A stretch of DNA of 64,000 nucleotides, from assembly GCF_014204835.1 (NCBI RefSeq), contig NZ_JACHMD010000001.1:2542001-2606000 (forward strand), in the 5' to 3' direction. The position numbers were made by a program, and so were the translations under genes. Origin of the DNA: Microbacterium marinum. Its GTDB lineage: Bacteria; Actinomycetota; Actinomycetes; Actinomycetales; Microbacteriaceae. This document shows, piece by piece, positions 20,580 to 30,423 of this stretch (position 1 is its first letter; every line of letters begins with the position of its first letter). The notes under the pieces were generated by a model. The model was not told the origin of the DNA and searched no databases. It saw only the letters and a list, made by a program, of their open reading frames with translations.

Positions 20580-20612
20580 GTTCACCACGTCGGCACCGAC
20601 CGTTAACCTTGG
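20580..20612. promoter_or_regulatory. PHO-box-like direct repeats between senX3 and phoU
   Basis: Three 11-base units in register: GTTCACCACGT (20580-20590), CGGCACCGACC (20591-20601), GTTAACCTTGG (20602-20612). Spacing and core (GTTCACC) match the 11-nt direct repeats bound by Streptomyces PhoP and related regulators. The site lies 72 bases from senX3 and 120 from phoU and could serve both. Confidence 0.65.
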
Positions 20613-20731
20613 CGCGGGAGGATCGCCGAGGTCTCAGCGCATTCGTGCGCCCCATCCTCCGCCGCACCGGCTACGGCCCGTAGGGCATCCCCCGCTTGCC
20701 GGGGTTCATCCGCACAAGAGAAGGTGTCCAG

Positions 20732-21403
20732 ATGCGCGAAGTGTTCCACCAGTCCCTCGAGGACGTGCAGACCCGTCTCGTCGAGATCGCCGACCTCGTC
20801 GCCGTCGCGATCGACAAGGCGACCCGTGCCTTCGGCACGAGCAACGTCGCCCTCGCCGAGGACGTCATCGACAACGACCAGGTGATCGACGACAAGGCGA
20901 TCGAGCTCGACGAGCTCGCGATCGAGATCCTGGCACGCCAGCAGCCCGTCGCGCGCGACCTGCGCATCGTCGTGGCCGCCTTGCGCGTGAGTGCCTCGCT
21001 CGAGCGCATGGGCGACATCGCCGAGCACATCGCCCAGCTGACCCGCATGCGCTTCCCCGAGCGCGCCGTCCCCAAGGGCCTCAAGGGCACGTTCACGAAG
21101 ATGGGCGAGATCGACTCCGAGGTAGCCCGCACGCTCGCCGACCTCCTCCGCACCGAGGACCTCGCGCTCGTCAACAAGCTGCACGAGCTCGACGACCAGC
21201 TCGACGCCCTCCACCTCTCCGTCTTCGAGAAGGTGCTGGGCGAAGCCTGGCAGGGTGAGGCGGCCGCCACGGTCGACGCGACCCTCGCCTCCCGCTACCA
21301 CGAGCGTTTCGGCGACCACGCCCTCTCCGTCGCGAAGAAGGTCTCGTACCTCGCGACCGGCACGTGGGCGGCCGACATCGAAGGTGTCGACGCCGAGATC
21401 TGA
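20732..21403 (+). CDS. phoU: Phosphate signalling protein PhoU
   Basis: A 223-residue PhoU: two three-helix PhoU repeats with the conserved metal-ligand motifs (VASxR/DxxxE type, seen as RVSASLERMGDIAEHIAQL and RYHERFGDHALSVAKK). It mediates between the Pst transporter and the histidine kinase to repress the Pho response when Pi is plentiful. ATG 20732 was chosen over the upstream frame because MREVFHQSLEDVQ is the usual N-terminus. It is divergent from senX3 across PHO-box-like repeats. Confidence 0.94.
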   Translation: MREVFHQSLEDVQTRLVEIADLVAVAIDKATRAFGTSNVALAEDVIDNDQVIDDKAIELDELAIEILARQQPVARDLRIVVAALRVSASLERMGDIAEHIAQLTRMRFPERAVPKGLKGTFTKMGEIDSEVARTLADLLRTEDLALVNKLHELDDQLDALHLSVFEKVLGEAWQGEAAATVDATLASRYHERFGDHALSVAKKVSYLATGTWAADIEGVDAEI

Positions 21404-21425
21404 CTCCCGGCTCGCGCCGGATACG

Positions 21426-21458
21426 CGAAGAGCGGATGCCACCGGCATCCGCTCTTCG
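21426..21458. terminator. Intrinsic terminator between phoU and gpmA
   Basis: A 15-bp perfect inverted repeat (CGAAGAGCGGATGCC, loop ACC, GGCATCCGCTCTTCG) followed by TCGTTT. It is placed between convergent stops and can serve both genes. Confidence 0.8.
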
Positions 21459-21484
21459 TCGTTTCGGGGTCTCCCGATCGAGGC

Positions 21485-22234
21485 TTACTTCTTGCCCTGC
21501 GAGGCGACCGCGGCGGCACCGGCGGCGGCGGCCTCGGGGTCGAGGTACTCGCCGGGACCGGCGGGCGTCAGGTCTTCGTTGAGTCGGTAGACGAGCGGGA
21601 TGCCGGTCGGGATGTTCAGCTCGGCGATGTCGTCGTCGCTGATCCCGTCGAGGTGCTTCACGAGCGCGCGGAGCGAATTGCCGTGCGCCGCGACGAGGAC
21701 GGTCTTGCCCGCCTTCAGGTCGGGGACGATCTCGGCATCCCAGTAGGGCAGGAGGCGATCGATGACGATCTTCAGCGACTCGGTCTTGGGCACGTCGCCG
21801 TCGATCCCGGCGTAGCGCGGGTCGTTCAGCTGCGTGTAGGGGTCGTCGTCGGCGATGTCCGGCGGCGGCACGTCGAACGAACGGCGCCACAGCATGAACT
21901 GCTCCTCGCCGAACTCGTCGAGGGTCTGCGCCTTGTCCTTGCCCTGCAGGGCGCCGTAGTGACGCTCGTTGAGGCGCCACGAACGCTTCACGGGAATCCA
22001 CAGACGGTCCGCGGCGTCGAGGGCGATGTTCGCCGTCTGGATCGCGCGCGAGAGCAGCGAGGTGTGCAGGATGTCGGGGGTCAGGCCCGACTCCTTGATC
22101 AGCTCGCCGCCGCGCTGGGCCTCGGCCTTGCCCTGATCGGTGAGGCGGACGTCCACCCAGCCGGTGAACTGGTTCGACTTGTTCCACTCGCTCTGACCAT
22201 GCCGGAGGAGGATCAACGTGTAGGGGGCTGTCAT
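21485..22234 (-). CDS. gpmA: 2,3-bisphosphoglycerate-dependent phosphoglycerate mutase
   Basis: A 249-residue glycolytic mutase interconverting 3- and 2-phosphoglycerate. It has the histidine-phosphatase signature [10 protein letters not shown] (phospho-His near residue 11), a second catalytic His in [18 protein letters not shown], and [15 protein letters not shown] low-complexity Ala/Gly C-terminal tail follows EYLDPEA. TAGGAT lies six bases before the ATG (22241-22246), a probable leaderless promoter. Confidence 0.95.
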   Translation of the reverse strand: MTAPYTLILLRHGQSEWNKSNQFTGWVDVRLTDQGKAEAQRGGELIKESGLTPDILHTSLLSRAIQTANIALDAADRLWIPVKRSWRLNERHYGALQGKDKAQTLDEFGEEQFMLWRRSFDVPPPDIADDDPYTQLNDPRYAGIDGDVPKTESLKIVIDRLLPYWDAEIVPDLKAGKTVLVAAHGNSLRALVKHLDGISDDDIAELNIPTGIPLVYRLNEDLTPAGPGEYLDPEAAAAGAAAVASQGKK

Positions 22235-22274
22235 GCCGCAATCCTATCGGCGTGACGGATGGGATCATGGGGGC

Positions 22275-23114
22275 ATGACGCGCGGAGACAAGGTCGTGGG
22301 CCGCCTCACGCGCGGCACCACGGGAACCAACCGGCTGCGTCGCGTCGACCGGTGGATCGCGCGCCATCCGGTGCTCCGCCGCACCGCCGATCCGCTCGTC
22401 GTCGACCTCGGGTACGGCGCGAGCGGCGTGACCGCCTTCGAACTCGAGGCACGGCTGCGCCGTGCGCGCCCCGACGTCGAGGTGCGCGGACTCGAGATCG
22501 AACCGGCGCGGGTCGAGCGGGCGCTCGCGCAGCTCGAACGCGTGCGCGAGGGCGCGACCCCGTTCGCCCCCGATGCCCGCGTGTCCTTCGCACGGGGAGG
22601 CTTCGAGGTGCCCGTGCCGGGCGGCCGTCGCCCGGCGGTGATCCGCGCCTTCAACGTCCTGCGCCAGTACGACGAGGGAGAGGTCGGCGACGCCTGGGAG
22701 CGGATGGCCGCGCGCCTGCAGCCGGGCGGCATCCTCGTCGAAGGCACGTGCGATGAGCTCGGCCGGATCTGCACGTGGGTGGAGGTGGGGTCGGATGCCG
22801 CACCTCGGTCGCTCACGATCTCGCTGCGCCTGAGCGGGCTGGACTCCCCCTCCGTCGCCGCCGAGCGGCTGCCGAAGGCCCTGATCCACCGGAATGTCGC
22901 CGGTGAGCGGATCCACGACGTCCTCGCGGCACTGGAGGTGGAGTGGACGCGCGCGGTCGCGGCATCCGCTTTCGGGCCCGAACAGCGCTGGCGCGCCGCT
23001 CTGGACGCGCTCGACCAGGCGGGTTGGCCGGTCCAGGGCAGGTCGCGCTGGCGGCTCGGCGAAGTCACCCTTCCGTGGAGCGCGGTCGCCCCCGCAGACG
23101 GAGTCGCGGGTTAG
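22275..23114 (+). CDS. SAM-dependent methyltransferase
   Basis: A 279-residue class I methyltransferase-like protein with a motif I variant VVDLGYGASGVTAFELEARL, then VRGLEIEPARVERA (acidic motif II) and RAFNVLRQYDEGEV (motif IV region). Substrate unknown. ATG 22275 is favoured over the frame start at 22233: GATCAT and GGGGGC directly precede it and MTRGDKVVGRL begins the conserved part. It diverges from gpmA, and its end overlaps the convergent FUSC gene by four bases. Confidence 0.85.
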   Translation: MTRGDKVVGRLTRGTTGTNRLRRVDRWIARHPVLRRTADPLVVDLGYGASGVTAFELEARLRRARPDVEVRGLEIEPARVERALAQLERVREGATPFAPDARVSFARGGFEVPVPGGRRPAVIRAFNVLRQYDEGEVGDAWERMAARLQPGGILVEGTCDELGRICTWVEVGSDAAPRSLTISLRLSGLDSPSVAAERLPKALIHRNVAGERIHDVLAALEVEWTRAVAASAFGPEQRWRAALDALDQAGWPVQGRSRWRLGEVTLPWSAVAPADGVAG

Positions 23115-24205
23115 ACGCGCGGCAGCAGGGATCGCGCCTCGGCGGATGCGAGCCCGGTCGCGCAGAGCAGGTCGGTCGCGAGCGGGCGGAGCGCGCTGAC
23201 GAGGGTCTGGTCGCCGAGAGATCCGTCGGGGACCAGCGCGATCGGGTCGAGACGTGCGGCGACCGCGGCGAGCGTGGCGCGCGCGATCGGTTCGTCGGCG
23301 ATGTCGGTCAGCGAGCTGGACAGCAGGTCGGCGCCCCGGGCGAGCTCCACGAGCAGATCGGCCGCGGTCTCGCGCTCGCGCCCGTCGTCGCTCAGGTAGA
23401 CCGCGCGACGCGCGACCACGCGCAGGTTCCGGACGGCGAGGTCCATGCTGGCCCGCATGCGCTCGTGCCGCTCGAGCTCGAAACGCTGCCGCCGCAGGAA
23501 CGGCGAGATCCGTGCGATCGCCAGCCCCGATTCGACGGACACCCGCCAGTCGTCGACGAGCCGCTGCAGATCGCGTGCCTTCTCGAGCCCGCGCTCCGCG
23601 CGCACCCGGCTCCCACGGCGGAGACCCTGAACGACCGTGCCGGCCGCCTGATCGAACGCGAGGAACAGCCGCGCACCATCGGCGACGGCCGTCCGCAGTG
23701 GGCTGCGCGGGATGAGCGCGGTCACGAGGAGCGCCATCACGCCCCCGATCGCGGCATCCAGCAGTCGGAGGAACGGCGCCGAAGCGGGCACCACCACGAC
23801 GATGATCGACTGGATCGCCGCCGCGATCGCGAAGGCGGGCTGGGGCGACACGAAACGCGCGATCGCGAGGCTCGCCGCCAGCGTCAGGGCGAGCTGCCAC
23901 CACCCGCTGCCGGCGAGGAGCACCACCAGCTCGGCGACGAACACTCCGAGCACCATGCCGACGACGGTCTCGAGCACGCGGCGGGGCCGGGCGTCGCGGA
24001 CGAGCCCGAGACTCGAGATCGTCACCGTCGCGGCGATGAGCGGCGCGGGGTGGCCGAACCCGTAGTGGGCGATCGAGAACGCGGCGCTCGCGGCGACCAC
24101 CAGCTGCACGATCGCGGGGGCCGACTCCCGCAGACGCGCCCACCCCTCGCGCGGATACCGCCGCGCGGTCGGCACCGGAGCGGTGGCCGGCGGCTCGGTC
24201 GTCAT
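23111..24205 (-). CDS. FUSC family membrane protein
   Basis: 364 residues with an N-terminal block of about six membrane helices (about 28-170), then a long helical cytoplasmic part rich in Arg and Glu. This is the layout of FUSC/aromatic-acid-exporter (YgaE/ArAE-like) proteins. LLDAAIGGVMALLVTALIPRSP is a typical helix-end motif. The role may be export of small aromatic or toxic compounds, which is inferred. Start and stop overlap neighbours by four bases (ATGA with ygfZ), so it is the last gene of the FABP-ygfZ-FUSC operon. Confidence 0.82.
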   Translation of the reverse strand: MTTEPPATAPVPTARRYPREGWARLRESAPAIVQLVVAASAAFSIAHYGFGHPAPLIAATVTISSLGLVRDARPRRVLETVVGMVLGVFVAELVVLLAGSGWWQLALTLAASLAIARFVSPQPAFAIAAAIQSIIVVVVPASAPFLRLLDAAIGGVMALLVTALIPRSPLRTAVADGARLFLAFDQAAGTVVQGLRRGSRVRAERGLEKARDLQRLVDDWRVSVESGLAIARISPFLRRQRFELERHERMRASMDLAVRNLRVVARRAVYLSDDGRERETAADLLVELARGADLLSSSLTDIADEPIARATLAAVAARLDPIALVPDGSLGDQTLVSALRPLATDLLCATGLASAEARSLLPRV

Positions 24206-25308
24206 CGCCGCTGCGAGAGCCGCGGCAGACGTGGGACGGATGCCGCGCGTCCCGCATCCGGCGGCACCACGACCTCCTGGGCGGCGGCGATCACGCCGTC
24301 GGCCACATCGACTTCGAGGGCAGCGTCGACGGGAACGGAGCGCTTCACGATCGCGAGGGCGATGGGGCCCTCTTCGTGGTGCCGGGCGACCGAGGTGATC
24401 GCGCCGACCTCGGTACCCTCACGCCGCACGATGGCGCCGACCTCGGGGAGCTCCGCATCGGAACCGTCGAGCTGGAGCGACACGAGGCGCCGCGGCGGGT
24501 GTCCGAGGTTGTGCACCTTGGCGACCGTCTCCTGGCCGCGGTAGCACCCCTTGTCGAGGTGCACGGCGGTGCGGAGCCAGTCGACCTCGTGCGGCAGCGT
24601 CCGCCCGTCGGCCTCATGGCTCGCGCGTGGGCGCCACGCCGCGACCCGCAGCGCCTCGACGGCGAGCGACCCGGCAAGGGGCTGATCGCCTCGGACGGCG
24701 GAGTCCGCGAGCTGTGCGAGGTCGGCGACGGCGACGATGGCTTCCGACCAGTCGCGCTCTCCGCCGGGATGCGGGTCGACCGGCGAGTAGCCCCATCCGC
24801 CGAGGGTGACCGAGGGCCACGGGTCGCGCCACACCGCCGCGGCGGGAAGCGGCGCCACGGCGCTCGACGTGCCGCCGACGACGGCGTAGGTGTCGGATAC
24901 GTCCTGCGGGTCGACCCGCAGCCGGAACCGCATGCGCTGCAGCCAGCCCACCAGCGCGGCAGCACGGTCGCGGTCGACCAGCAGCCAGGTGCGCTCGCCG
25001 TCATCGACGACGGATGCCGCGTGCTCGACGTGACCCTGCGGGTCCAGCACGAGCAGCTCGGTGCCGACGCCCGGCGCCAGCGAGGTGAGCGCCTGGGAGG
25101 TGATGGAGTCGAGCCAGGTGAGCCGGTCCTCGCCGGACACGGTGAGGACGGCGCGGTCGGCAAGCGGCGCGAGGGCGCGTCCTGCCGCGAGGTCGCGCTG
25201 CTCGCGCACCGGGTTTCCGAGGTGGGCGATGCCGCTCGCGTCGGTCACCGCGCCCGGAAGGGCGGCGAAGGGCTCGAAGGCCGCGGGGACGGGGACCGGC
25301 TCGGTCAC
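24202..25308 (-). CDS. ygfZ: Folate-binding YgfZ/GcvT-like Fe-S maturation protein
   Basis: A 368-residue YgfZ-family protein. The diagnostic motif KGCYRGQETVAKVHN is present (around residues 240-255), together with an N-terminal GcvT-like folate domain (LTWLDSITSQAL). YgfZ proteins use tetrahydrofolate and assist Fe-S cluster enzymes such as MiaB. The start is GTG 25308, overlapping the FABP gene stop as GTGA. The pairing of a FABP/nitrobindin gene with ygfZ is common in Actinobacteria. Confidence 0.92.
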   Translation of the reverse strand: MTEPVPVPAAFEPFAALPGAVTDASGIAHLGNPVREQRDLAAGRALAPLADRAVLTVSGEDRLTWLDSITSQALTSLAPGVGTELLVLDPQGHVEHAASVVDDGERTWLLVDRDRAAALVGWLQRMRFRLRVDPQDVSDTYAVVGGTSSAVAPLPAAAVWRDPWPSVTLGGWGYSPVDPHPGGERDWSEAIVAVADLAQLADSAVRGDQPLAGSLAVEALRVAAWRPRASHEADGRTLPHEVDWLRTAVHLDKGCYRGQETVAKVHNLGHPPRRLVSLQLDGSDAELPEVGAIVRREGTEVGAITSVARHHEEGPIALAIVKRSVPVDAALEVDVADGVIAAAQEVVVPPDAGRAASVPRLPRLSQRR

Positions 25309-25910
25309 GGGAGCTTCGCCAATCGGGCGGATGCGTGCGACCCGAGCTCGCTGCCGAGCGCGGCGATGTCCCACGCCCAGAGGAGATGGCCGTCCACGAG
25401 CCCGTACATGCGCGTGGCCGCGGTGTAGTCCTTAGCGCCGGCGGGACGGACGATGGCGTCGGTCGCGATGTCGATCCGCGGACCGCGGACCTGGCCGAGG
25501 TAGAGCTCGCTGATGCCGTCCGAGTGGACGAGGGCGACCTCGATCTCGAAGCCGCCGCCGTCGGCACGCAGCGCTTCGACGTCGTCGACGGTACGCGCGG
25601 CCGCACGAGCGCGAAGAGCCGGGAGCAGCGCCGGGCCGGCATCCTCCTCCGTCGCGGGACGCGACAGCCGCCAGTACCCCGTCTCGGCGACGAGGTTGTG
25701 TCGCTCTCCGTCCTCACCTTCGAACCACGCCGTGGCGGCGTAGTTCAGGGCGTCGCCGCCGTCGTGGCTGAAGCTCACGCGATGCGTGAACTCGCCGGTC
25801 ATCGACAGGCCGCCCGCGTTGTAGTCGAGCACACCGTTGCCCTCCCAGACGCCGAGCAGCCACGACAGTGGGACGAGATCGGCCGGAAGGTCGGTCGGCA
25901 GTTCGATCAC
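25305..25910 (-). CDS. FABP/nitrobindin-like (DUF1794) protein
   Basis: A 201-residue beta-barrel protein with LSWLLGVWEGNGVLDY near the N-terminus (the GxWxGxG loop over a haem or ligand pocket) and the pattern YRFxxxVxF/YWRL seen in nitrobindins. Mycobacterial relatives bind haem-nitrosyl. The ligand here is not provable. The start is GTG 25910, four bases after the stop of the 37-codon gene upstream. No clear ribosome site is visible, so coupling to that gene is likely. Confidence 0.85.
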   Translation of the reverse strand: MIELPTDLPADLVPLSWLLGVWEGNGVLDYNAGGLSMTGEFTHRVSFSHDGGDALNYAATAWFEGEDGERHNLVAETGYWRLSRPATEEDAGPALLPALRARAAARTVDDVEALRADGGGFEIEVALVHSDGISELYLGQVRGPRIDIATDAIVRPAGAKDYTAATRMYGLVDGHLLWAWDIAALGSELGSHASARLAKLP

Positions 25911-25914
25911 GTGA

Positions 25915-26028
25915 TCAGCGCTGGCCGCGGTAGAGGTTCTTGATGACGACGCCGGACACGAAGACGATCGCGAGCGAGGCGAGACCGAGCAGTCCGACGA
26001 AGAAGAGCTCGAGTGCGAGGAGGTCCAT
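25915..26028 (-). CDS. 37-aa single-pass membrane protein
   Basis: A tiny gene. The product is a single hydrophobic helix (LFFVGLLGLASLAIVFVSGV) with an acidic N-terminus and a basic end (IKNLYRGQR), predicted to sit with its C-terminus inside. GGGGGT directly precedes the ATG, and TAAAGT lies six bases upstream, a promoter-like arrangement. It ends four bases before the FABP gene, so it opens the FABP-ygfZ-FUSC operon. Function unknown; perhaps a small membrane scaffold. Confidence 0.7.
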   Translation of the reverse strand: MDLLALELFFVGLLGLASLAIVFVSGVVIKNLYRGQR

Positions 26029-26086
26029 ACCCCCACTTTACCGACGCGCGGCGCGCAGCGGTCGGCGCGGAGCGCCGCGCGCAGAT

Positions 26087-26386
26087 TCAGCCGGCGAAGA
26101 GCTCGGCGAGCGCGAAGCCCGCGCCGACGAGTCCCATCACGAGCATCGCGCCGAGCACGCTCGCCGACACCCGCACGATGAAGCCCTGCGATCGGCCGTA
26201 GGCGAGTTGGATCGCGAAGGCGACGAAGAAGCACGCCCCGAGACCCACCGGCAGCCACGCGCCGCGCCACTCCGGCTCGGCGAACACGCCGATCGCGAGG
26301 GCCACCACGACGGCGAGGACCCAGACGGCGACGACACCGCCGATGCGGTCTCGGAGCGGGAACTCGGGCGTGGCCATGTCGTCCAT
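26087..26386 (-). CDS. Small membrane protein, 99 aa
   Basis: Three hydrophobic segments (about 17-35, 45-63, 72-97) and short charged loops. No family recognised. The start is uncertain: ATG 26386 (MDDMATPEF) or ATG 26377 (MATPEF). It lies divergent from the GlnR-like regulator gene with about 100 bases between them. Function unknown. Confidence 0.62.
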   Translation of the reverse strand: MDDMATPEFPLRDRIGGVVAVWVLAVVVALAIGVFAEPEWRGAWLPVGLGACFFVAFAIQLAYGRSQGFIVRVSASVLGAMLVMGLVGAGFALAELFAG

Positions 26387-26489
26387 TGTTGCGCACCGGC
26401 GGGGCGCCCGCACGGACGCATGCACAGGCGGCATCCAGGCACGCTCTAGGATGGGACCGGTTCCGGGTCCGCATCGGGAGGGATCCCCT

Positions 26490-27176
26490 TTGGCACAGCT
26501 GCTCGTTCTGAGCTCCGCACCCAGCGGCGACGCCGTCCTGCCCGCGCTCGAGCTGCTCAGCCACCGGGTCCGGCAGATCCCCGCCGAAGCCGCCCAGCTC
26601 GTGAATGCGCCGAGTGCGGACATCATCTTCGTCGACGCGCGGATCGATCTCGTCGGCGCGAAGTCGCTGTGCAAGATCCTCAGCACCACGGGCGCCGACG
26701 CGCCCCTCGTGCTCGTCGTCACCGAAGGCGGCCTCACCGCCGTGTCGTCCGACTGGGGAATCGACGACGTCATCCTGGGCACCGCCGGACCCGCCGAGGT
26801 CGACGCACGCATCCGATTGTCGATGGGACGCGTGTCCAAGGAGCAGGTGTCCACGCGGATCCAGACATCGGGCATCACGATCGACGAGTCCTCGTACTCC
26901 GCCAAGGTGCACGGGCGCCCGCTGGATCTGACCTACAAGGAGTTCCAGCTCCTCCACTTCTTCGCGACGCACCCCTCCCGGGTGTTCACCCGCGAGCAGC
27001 TGCTGAGCGAGGTCTGGGGCTACGACTACTTCGGCGGCACGCGCACCGTCGACGTCCACGTGCGACGGCTGCGCGCGAAGCTCGGCGACCTCGAGCAGCT
27101 CATCGGCACCGTCCGCAACGTCGGCTACCGGTTCAACGTCTACGAGGACGAGCAGCTCCCCGGCAGCCCGGCCTGA
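26490..27176 (+). CDS. GlnR-like OmpR-family regulator
   Basis: 228 residues. The N-terminal receiver-like domain resembles actinobacterial Gln[20 protein letters not shown], then [18 protein letters not shown] and [17 protein letters not shown]. An Asp (D49) is present in IIFVDARID, but the usual acidic pocket is incomplete, as in GlnR, which works without a kinase. The C-terminal winged helix has [20 protein letters not shown] and [19 protein letters not shown]. No kinase is adjacent. GlnR controls nitrogen assimilation. The start is TTG 26490, chosen because GGGAGG (26476-26481) is well spaced and no ATG fits. Confidence 0.8.
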   Translation: MAQLLVLSSAPSGDAVLPALELLSHRVRQIPAEAAQLVNAPSADIIFVDARIDLVGAKSLCKILSTTGADAPLVLVVTEGGLTAVSSDWGIDDVILGTAGPAEVDARIRLSMGRVSKEQVSTRIQTSGITIDESSYSAKVHGRPLDLTYKEFQLLHFFATHPSRVFTREQLLSEVWGYDYFGGTRTVDVHVRRLRAKLGDLEQLIGTVRNVGYRFNVYEDEQLPGSPA

Positions 27177-27204
27177 CCCATGACCGCGGCGCCGAGCGCG
27201 CCAT

Positions 27205-27226
27205 GTTCACTCGGAGGTCACTCGCC
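27205..27226 (+). promoter_or_regulatory. PHO-box-like direct repeat upstream of ppk
   Basis: Two 11-base units, GTTCACTCGGA (27205-27215) and GGTCACTCGCC (27216-27226), share the PHO-box core and spacing. They lie 18 bases before the ppk start and just upstream of the AATGAT hexamer (27232-27237), a position expected for an activator. Confidence 0.6.
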
Positions 27227-27243
27227 CCTGCAATGATGTGGGG

Positions 27244-29412
27244 ATGATCGACACCCAGGTTCACGACTCCGGACTGGGCGACGCCGACGACGACGACTTC
27301 GATGGCGTCATCGAAGCGTACGACTCGCAGCTGCCCGACAACCGCTATCTCGACCGCGAGCTGAGCTGGCTCGCGTTCAACAAACGCGTGCTCGAGCTCG
27401 CCGAGGACATCAACCTGCCGGTCCTGGAGCGGGCGAACTTCCTCGCGATCTTCGCCAGCAACCTCGACGAGTTCTTCATGGTGCGCGTCGCGGGACTCAA
27501 GCGCCGCATCATCACCGGGCTCGCCGTCCCCACGAACGTGGGGCGCTCCCCGCAGGACGTCCTCACCGATCTCTCCACGGCTGCGCACGAGCTGCAGGAG
27601 CGCCACGCGCGGGTGTGGTCGGAAGACGTGCGCCCCGCCCTCGCCGAGGCCGGCATCGAGGTCGTCTCCTGGGCGGACCTCGCCGACGACGAGCGCAGCG
27701 ACCTGTACGAGTACTTCTCGGCGCAGGTGTTCCCCGTGCTGATGCCGCTGGCCGTCGATCCCGCGCACCCGTTCCCGTACATCTCGGGTCTGTCGCTGAA
27801 CCTCGCCGTTCGCATCCGCAACGCACGCACCGGACGCCAGGAGTTCGCGCGACTCAAGGTTCCCCCGATGCTCCCCCGGTTCGTCGAGGTCAAGACGGCC
27901 GACGCGCACGTGCGGTACCTGCCGATAGAGGAGCTCATCTCCGAGAACCTGGACGACCTGTTCCCGGGCATGGAGATCCTCGAGCATCACACCTTCCGGC
28001 TGACCCGCAACGAGGACATGGTCATCGAGGAGGACGAGACCGAGAACCTCATCCAGGCCCTCGAGGCCGAGCTCCTCCGCCGTCGCTTCGGCCCGCCGAT
28101 CCGCCTCGAGATCACCGAGGACATGGACGACGTCACCCTCGACCTCCTCCTCGACGAGCTCGACATCACCGAGCACGACGTCTACCGCCTGCCGTCGCCG
28201 CTCGACCTCCGGGGACTCTTCGCGCTCTCCGGACTCGACCGGCCAGAGCTGCGCTACCCGGCGCACGTGCCGAAGACGGCGACACCCTTCCAGCCGCCCG
28301 AGCAGAACGGACGCGCCGACATCTTCGCGGCGATCCGCAAGGAGGACGTCCTCGTCCACCACCCGTACGAGTCGTTCACGACGAGTGTCGTGGCGTTCCT
28401 CAAGCAGGCTGCCCGCGACCCGCACGTGCTCGCCATCAAACAGACGCTGTACCGTACGTCGGGCGACAGCCCGATCGTCGAGGCGCTCATCGACGCCGCC
28501 GAGAACGGCAAGCAGGTGCTGGCCCTCGTCGAGGTGAAGGCGCGCTTCGACGAAGCCGCGAACATCGTCTGGGCGCGCAAGCTCGAGAAGGCCGGCGTGC
28601 ACGTCGTCTACGGCCTCGTCGGCCTCAAGACCCACTGCAAGCTGCTGCACGTCATCCGCGAGGAAGACGGCGTGCTGCGCAGCTACAGCCACATCGGCAC
28701 CGGCAACTACAACCCGAAGACCAGCCGCATCTACGAGGACTACGGTCTCTTCACCGCCAACGAGCAGGTCGGCCGCGACCTCACCCGTCTGTTCAACGAG
28801 CTGAGCGGCTACGCGATCGAGAAGAAGTTCAAGCGCCTGCTCGTCGCGCCGCTGCACCTGCGCAAGGGGCTGCTGCGCCAGATCGACCACGAGCGACGCA
28901 ACGCCGGCGCGGGCAAGCCCGCCAGCGTGCGCATCAAGGTCAACTCGATGGTCGACGAGCAGATCATCGACGCGCTCTACCGCGCCAGCCAGGCCGGGGT
29001 GAAGGTCGAGGTCTGGGTGCGCGGCATCTGCTCACTGCGCACCGACCTCCCGGGCGTCAGCGACAACATCACGGTCCGTTCGATCCTCGGCCGCTACCTC
29101 GAGCACTCCCGTATCTTCGCGTTCCACAACGACGGCGACCCGCAGATCTACATCGGCAGCGCCGACATGATGCACCGCAACCTCGACCGCCGCGTCGAGG
29201 CGCTGGTCCGCGTCGTCGAGCCGGCGCACCTCGCCGAGCTCACGGCACTGTTCGACCTCGCGATGGCCGACACCACGAGCTCGTGGCACCTCGGGGCCGA
29301 GGGCGAGTGGACCCGGCGCAGCACCGATGCCGACGGCGCCCCGCTGGTCGACCTCCAGGAGAAGACGATGACGCAGGTGCAGCGCCGCCGGCGCGCACGG
29401 GCGGTGCGATGA
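27244..29412 (+). CDS. ppk: Polyphosphate kinase 1
   Basis: A 722-residue PPK1 that makes inorganic polyphosphate from ATP at the membrane. [16 protein letters not shown] lies in the N-terminal domain. Two conserved His, H464 (KTHCKLLHV) and H483 (SHIGTGNYN), are spaced 19 apart like H435 and H454 in E. coli, the first being the phospho-acceptor. ATG 27244 is taken; AATGAT sits six bases before it, so the mRNA may be leaderless. An upstream PHO-box-like repeat suggests RegX3 control. It overlaps mutT1 as ATGA. Confidence 0.96.
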   Translation: MIDTQVHDSGLGDADDDDFDGVIEAYDSQLPDNRYLDRELSWLAFNKRVLELAEDINLPVLERANFLAIFASNLDEFFMVRVAGLKRRIITGLAVPTNVGRSPQDVLTDLSTAAHELQERHARVWSEDVRPALAEAGIEVVSWADLADDERSDLYEYFSAQVFPVLMPLAVDPAHPFPYISGLSLNLAVRIRNARTGRQEFARLKVPPMLPRFVEVKTADAHVRYLPIEELISENLDDLFPGMEILEHHTFRLTRNEDMVIEEDETENLIQALEAELLRRRFGPPIRLEITEDMDDVTLDLLLDELDITEHDVYRLPSPLDLRGLFALSGLDRPELRYPAHVPKTATPFQPPEQNGRADIFAAIRKEDVLVHHPYESFTTSVVAFLKQAARDPHVLAIKQTLYRTSGDSPIVEALIDAAENGKQVLALVEVKARFDEAANIVWARKLEKAGVHVVYGLVGLKTHCKLLHVIREEDGVLRSYSHIGTGNYNPKTSRIYEDYGLFTANEQVGRDLTRLFNELSGYAIEKKFKRLLVAPLHLRKGLLRQIDHERRNAGAGKPASVRIKVNSMVDEQIIDALYRASQAGVKVEVWVRGICSLRTDLPGVSDNITVRSILGRYLEHSRIFAFHNDGDPQIYIGSADMMHRNLDRRVEALVRVVEPAHLAELTALFDLAMADTTSSWHLGAEGEWTRRSTDADGAPLVDLQEKTMTQVQRRRRARAVR

Positions 29413-30347
29413 CCGACACCGCCGTCTACGCAGCCGGCGGTGTGGTGTGGCGACTCGTCGACGGCAAGCTGCACGTGCTGGTCGTCCACCGCACGGCGTA
29501 CGCCGACCTCACCCTCCCGAAGGGGAAGGTGGAGCCCGGCGAATCGCTGGCCGAGACCGCTGCCCGCGAGATCTTCGAGGAGACCGGAATCCGTGTCGCC
29601 CTCGGTGTGCCCGTGGGGGTGTCCAAGTACCGGCTGCCCAGCAAGCGGCAGAAGATCGTGCACTACTGGAGCGCCGAGGCGTCCGACGATGCGATCCGGG
29701 CGTCGACGTTCGTACCCAACAAGGAGATCGCCGCCGTGGAGTGGCTCACTCCTCGCAAGGCACTGGCACGGCTGAGCTACCCCGTCGACATCGAGATCCT
29801 CGAGAACTTCCTCGCCTTCGTCGACGACGGCATCCTCGCCACCTTTCCGATCGTCGTGCTGCGACATGGCAAAGCCGTCGCCCGCGAGGACTGGTCGGGT
29901 CCCGATGCGGAGCGGCCACTGACCGACCGAGGGCGTCGGCAGGCGAAGGCGGCTGTCGGCCCACTGCGCGCCTTCGGCGTGCGCAAGGTCATCTCGAGCG
30001 ACGCCGTCCGCTGCGCCGACACCGTGGCGCCTCTCGCGAAGGCTCTCCGCACGCAGGTGCGCACGACGGCCGCCCTCTCCCAGGACGCGTGGGAAGCGGG
30101 CACGTCCGACCCGCGCTCGGTCATCGGCAAGCGCATCCGGGCACGCAAACCTGTGGTCCTGTGCTCGCACGGTCCCGTGCTCCCCGACATCCTCAGCGAG
30201 CTCGCCCTCGCGACCGGGACCCTCCGCGGGTCGTACCTCGGAAGCGCGTCAGCGCTCGAGACCGGCGCCTTCTCCGTCGTCCACCTGTCGGCGACGAACC
30301 CCGGGTCGGGCATCGTCGCGATCGAGACCCACGACCCCAAAGTGTGA
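29409..30347 (+). CDS. mutT1: MutT1-type NUDIX hydrolase fused to histidine phosphatase
   Basis: 312 residues. The NUDIX domain has its box at about 39-61 ([20 protein letters not shown]). From about residue 145 a histidine phosphatase domain follows, with LRHGKAV (H153) and a second His in [10 protein letters not shown]. This is the mycobacterial MutT1 architecture, which removes 8-oxo-GTP/dGTP and Ap4A, sanitising nucleotide pools. The ppk-mutT1 linkage also occurs in Mycobacterium. The ATGA overlap implies translation coupled to ppk. Confidence 0.93.
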   Translation: MTDTAVYAAGGVVWRLVDGKLHVLVVHRTAYADLTLPKGKVEPGESLAETAAREIFEETGIRVALGVPVGVSKYRLPSKRQKIVHYWSAEASDDAIRASTFVPNKEIAAVEWLTPRKALARLSYPVDIEILENFLAFVDDGILATFPIVVLRHGKAVAREDWSGPDAERPLTDRGRRQAKAAVGPLRAFGVRKVISSDAVRCADTVAPLAKALRTQVRTTAALSQDAWEAGTSDPRSVIGKRIRARKPVVLCSHGPVLPDILSELALATGTLRGSYLGSASALETGAFSVVHLSATNPGSGIVAIETHDPKV

Positions 30348-30423
30348 TCCGGATGCCGCGGCGCGGCATCCATTCCAACGGATGAACAATCCGGAACGCG
30401 GCATCGCCGATCGGACCAGGTCC

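Noticed and set aside
21171..24257. A 1028-codon open frame on the minus strand
   Set aside because: It runs antisense or out of frame across phoU, gpmA, the methyltransferase and FUSC genes, with Arg/Ala/Pro-rich translation typical of GC-driven shadow frames.
25911..27059. N-terminal extension of the FABP gene of several hundred codons
   Set aside because: The extension is antisense to the GlnR-like gene and crosses the 37-codon gene; the FABP fold begins at the GTG at 25910.
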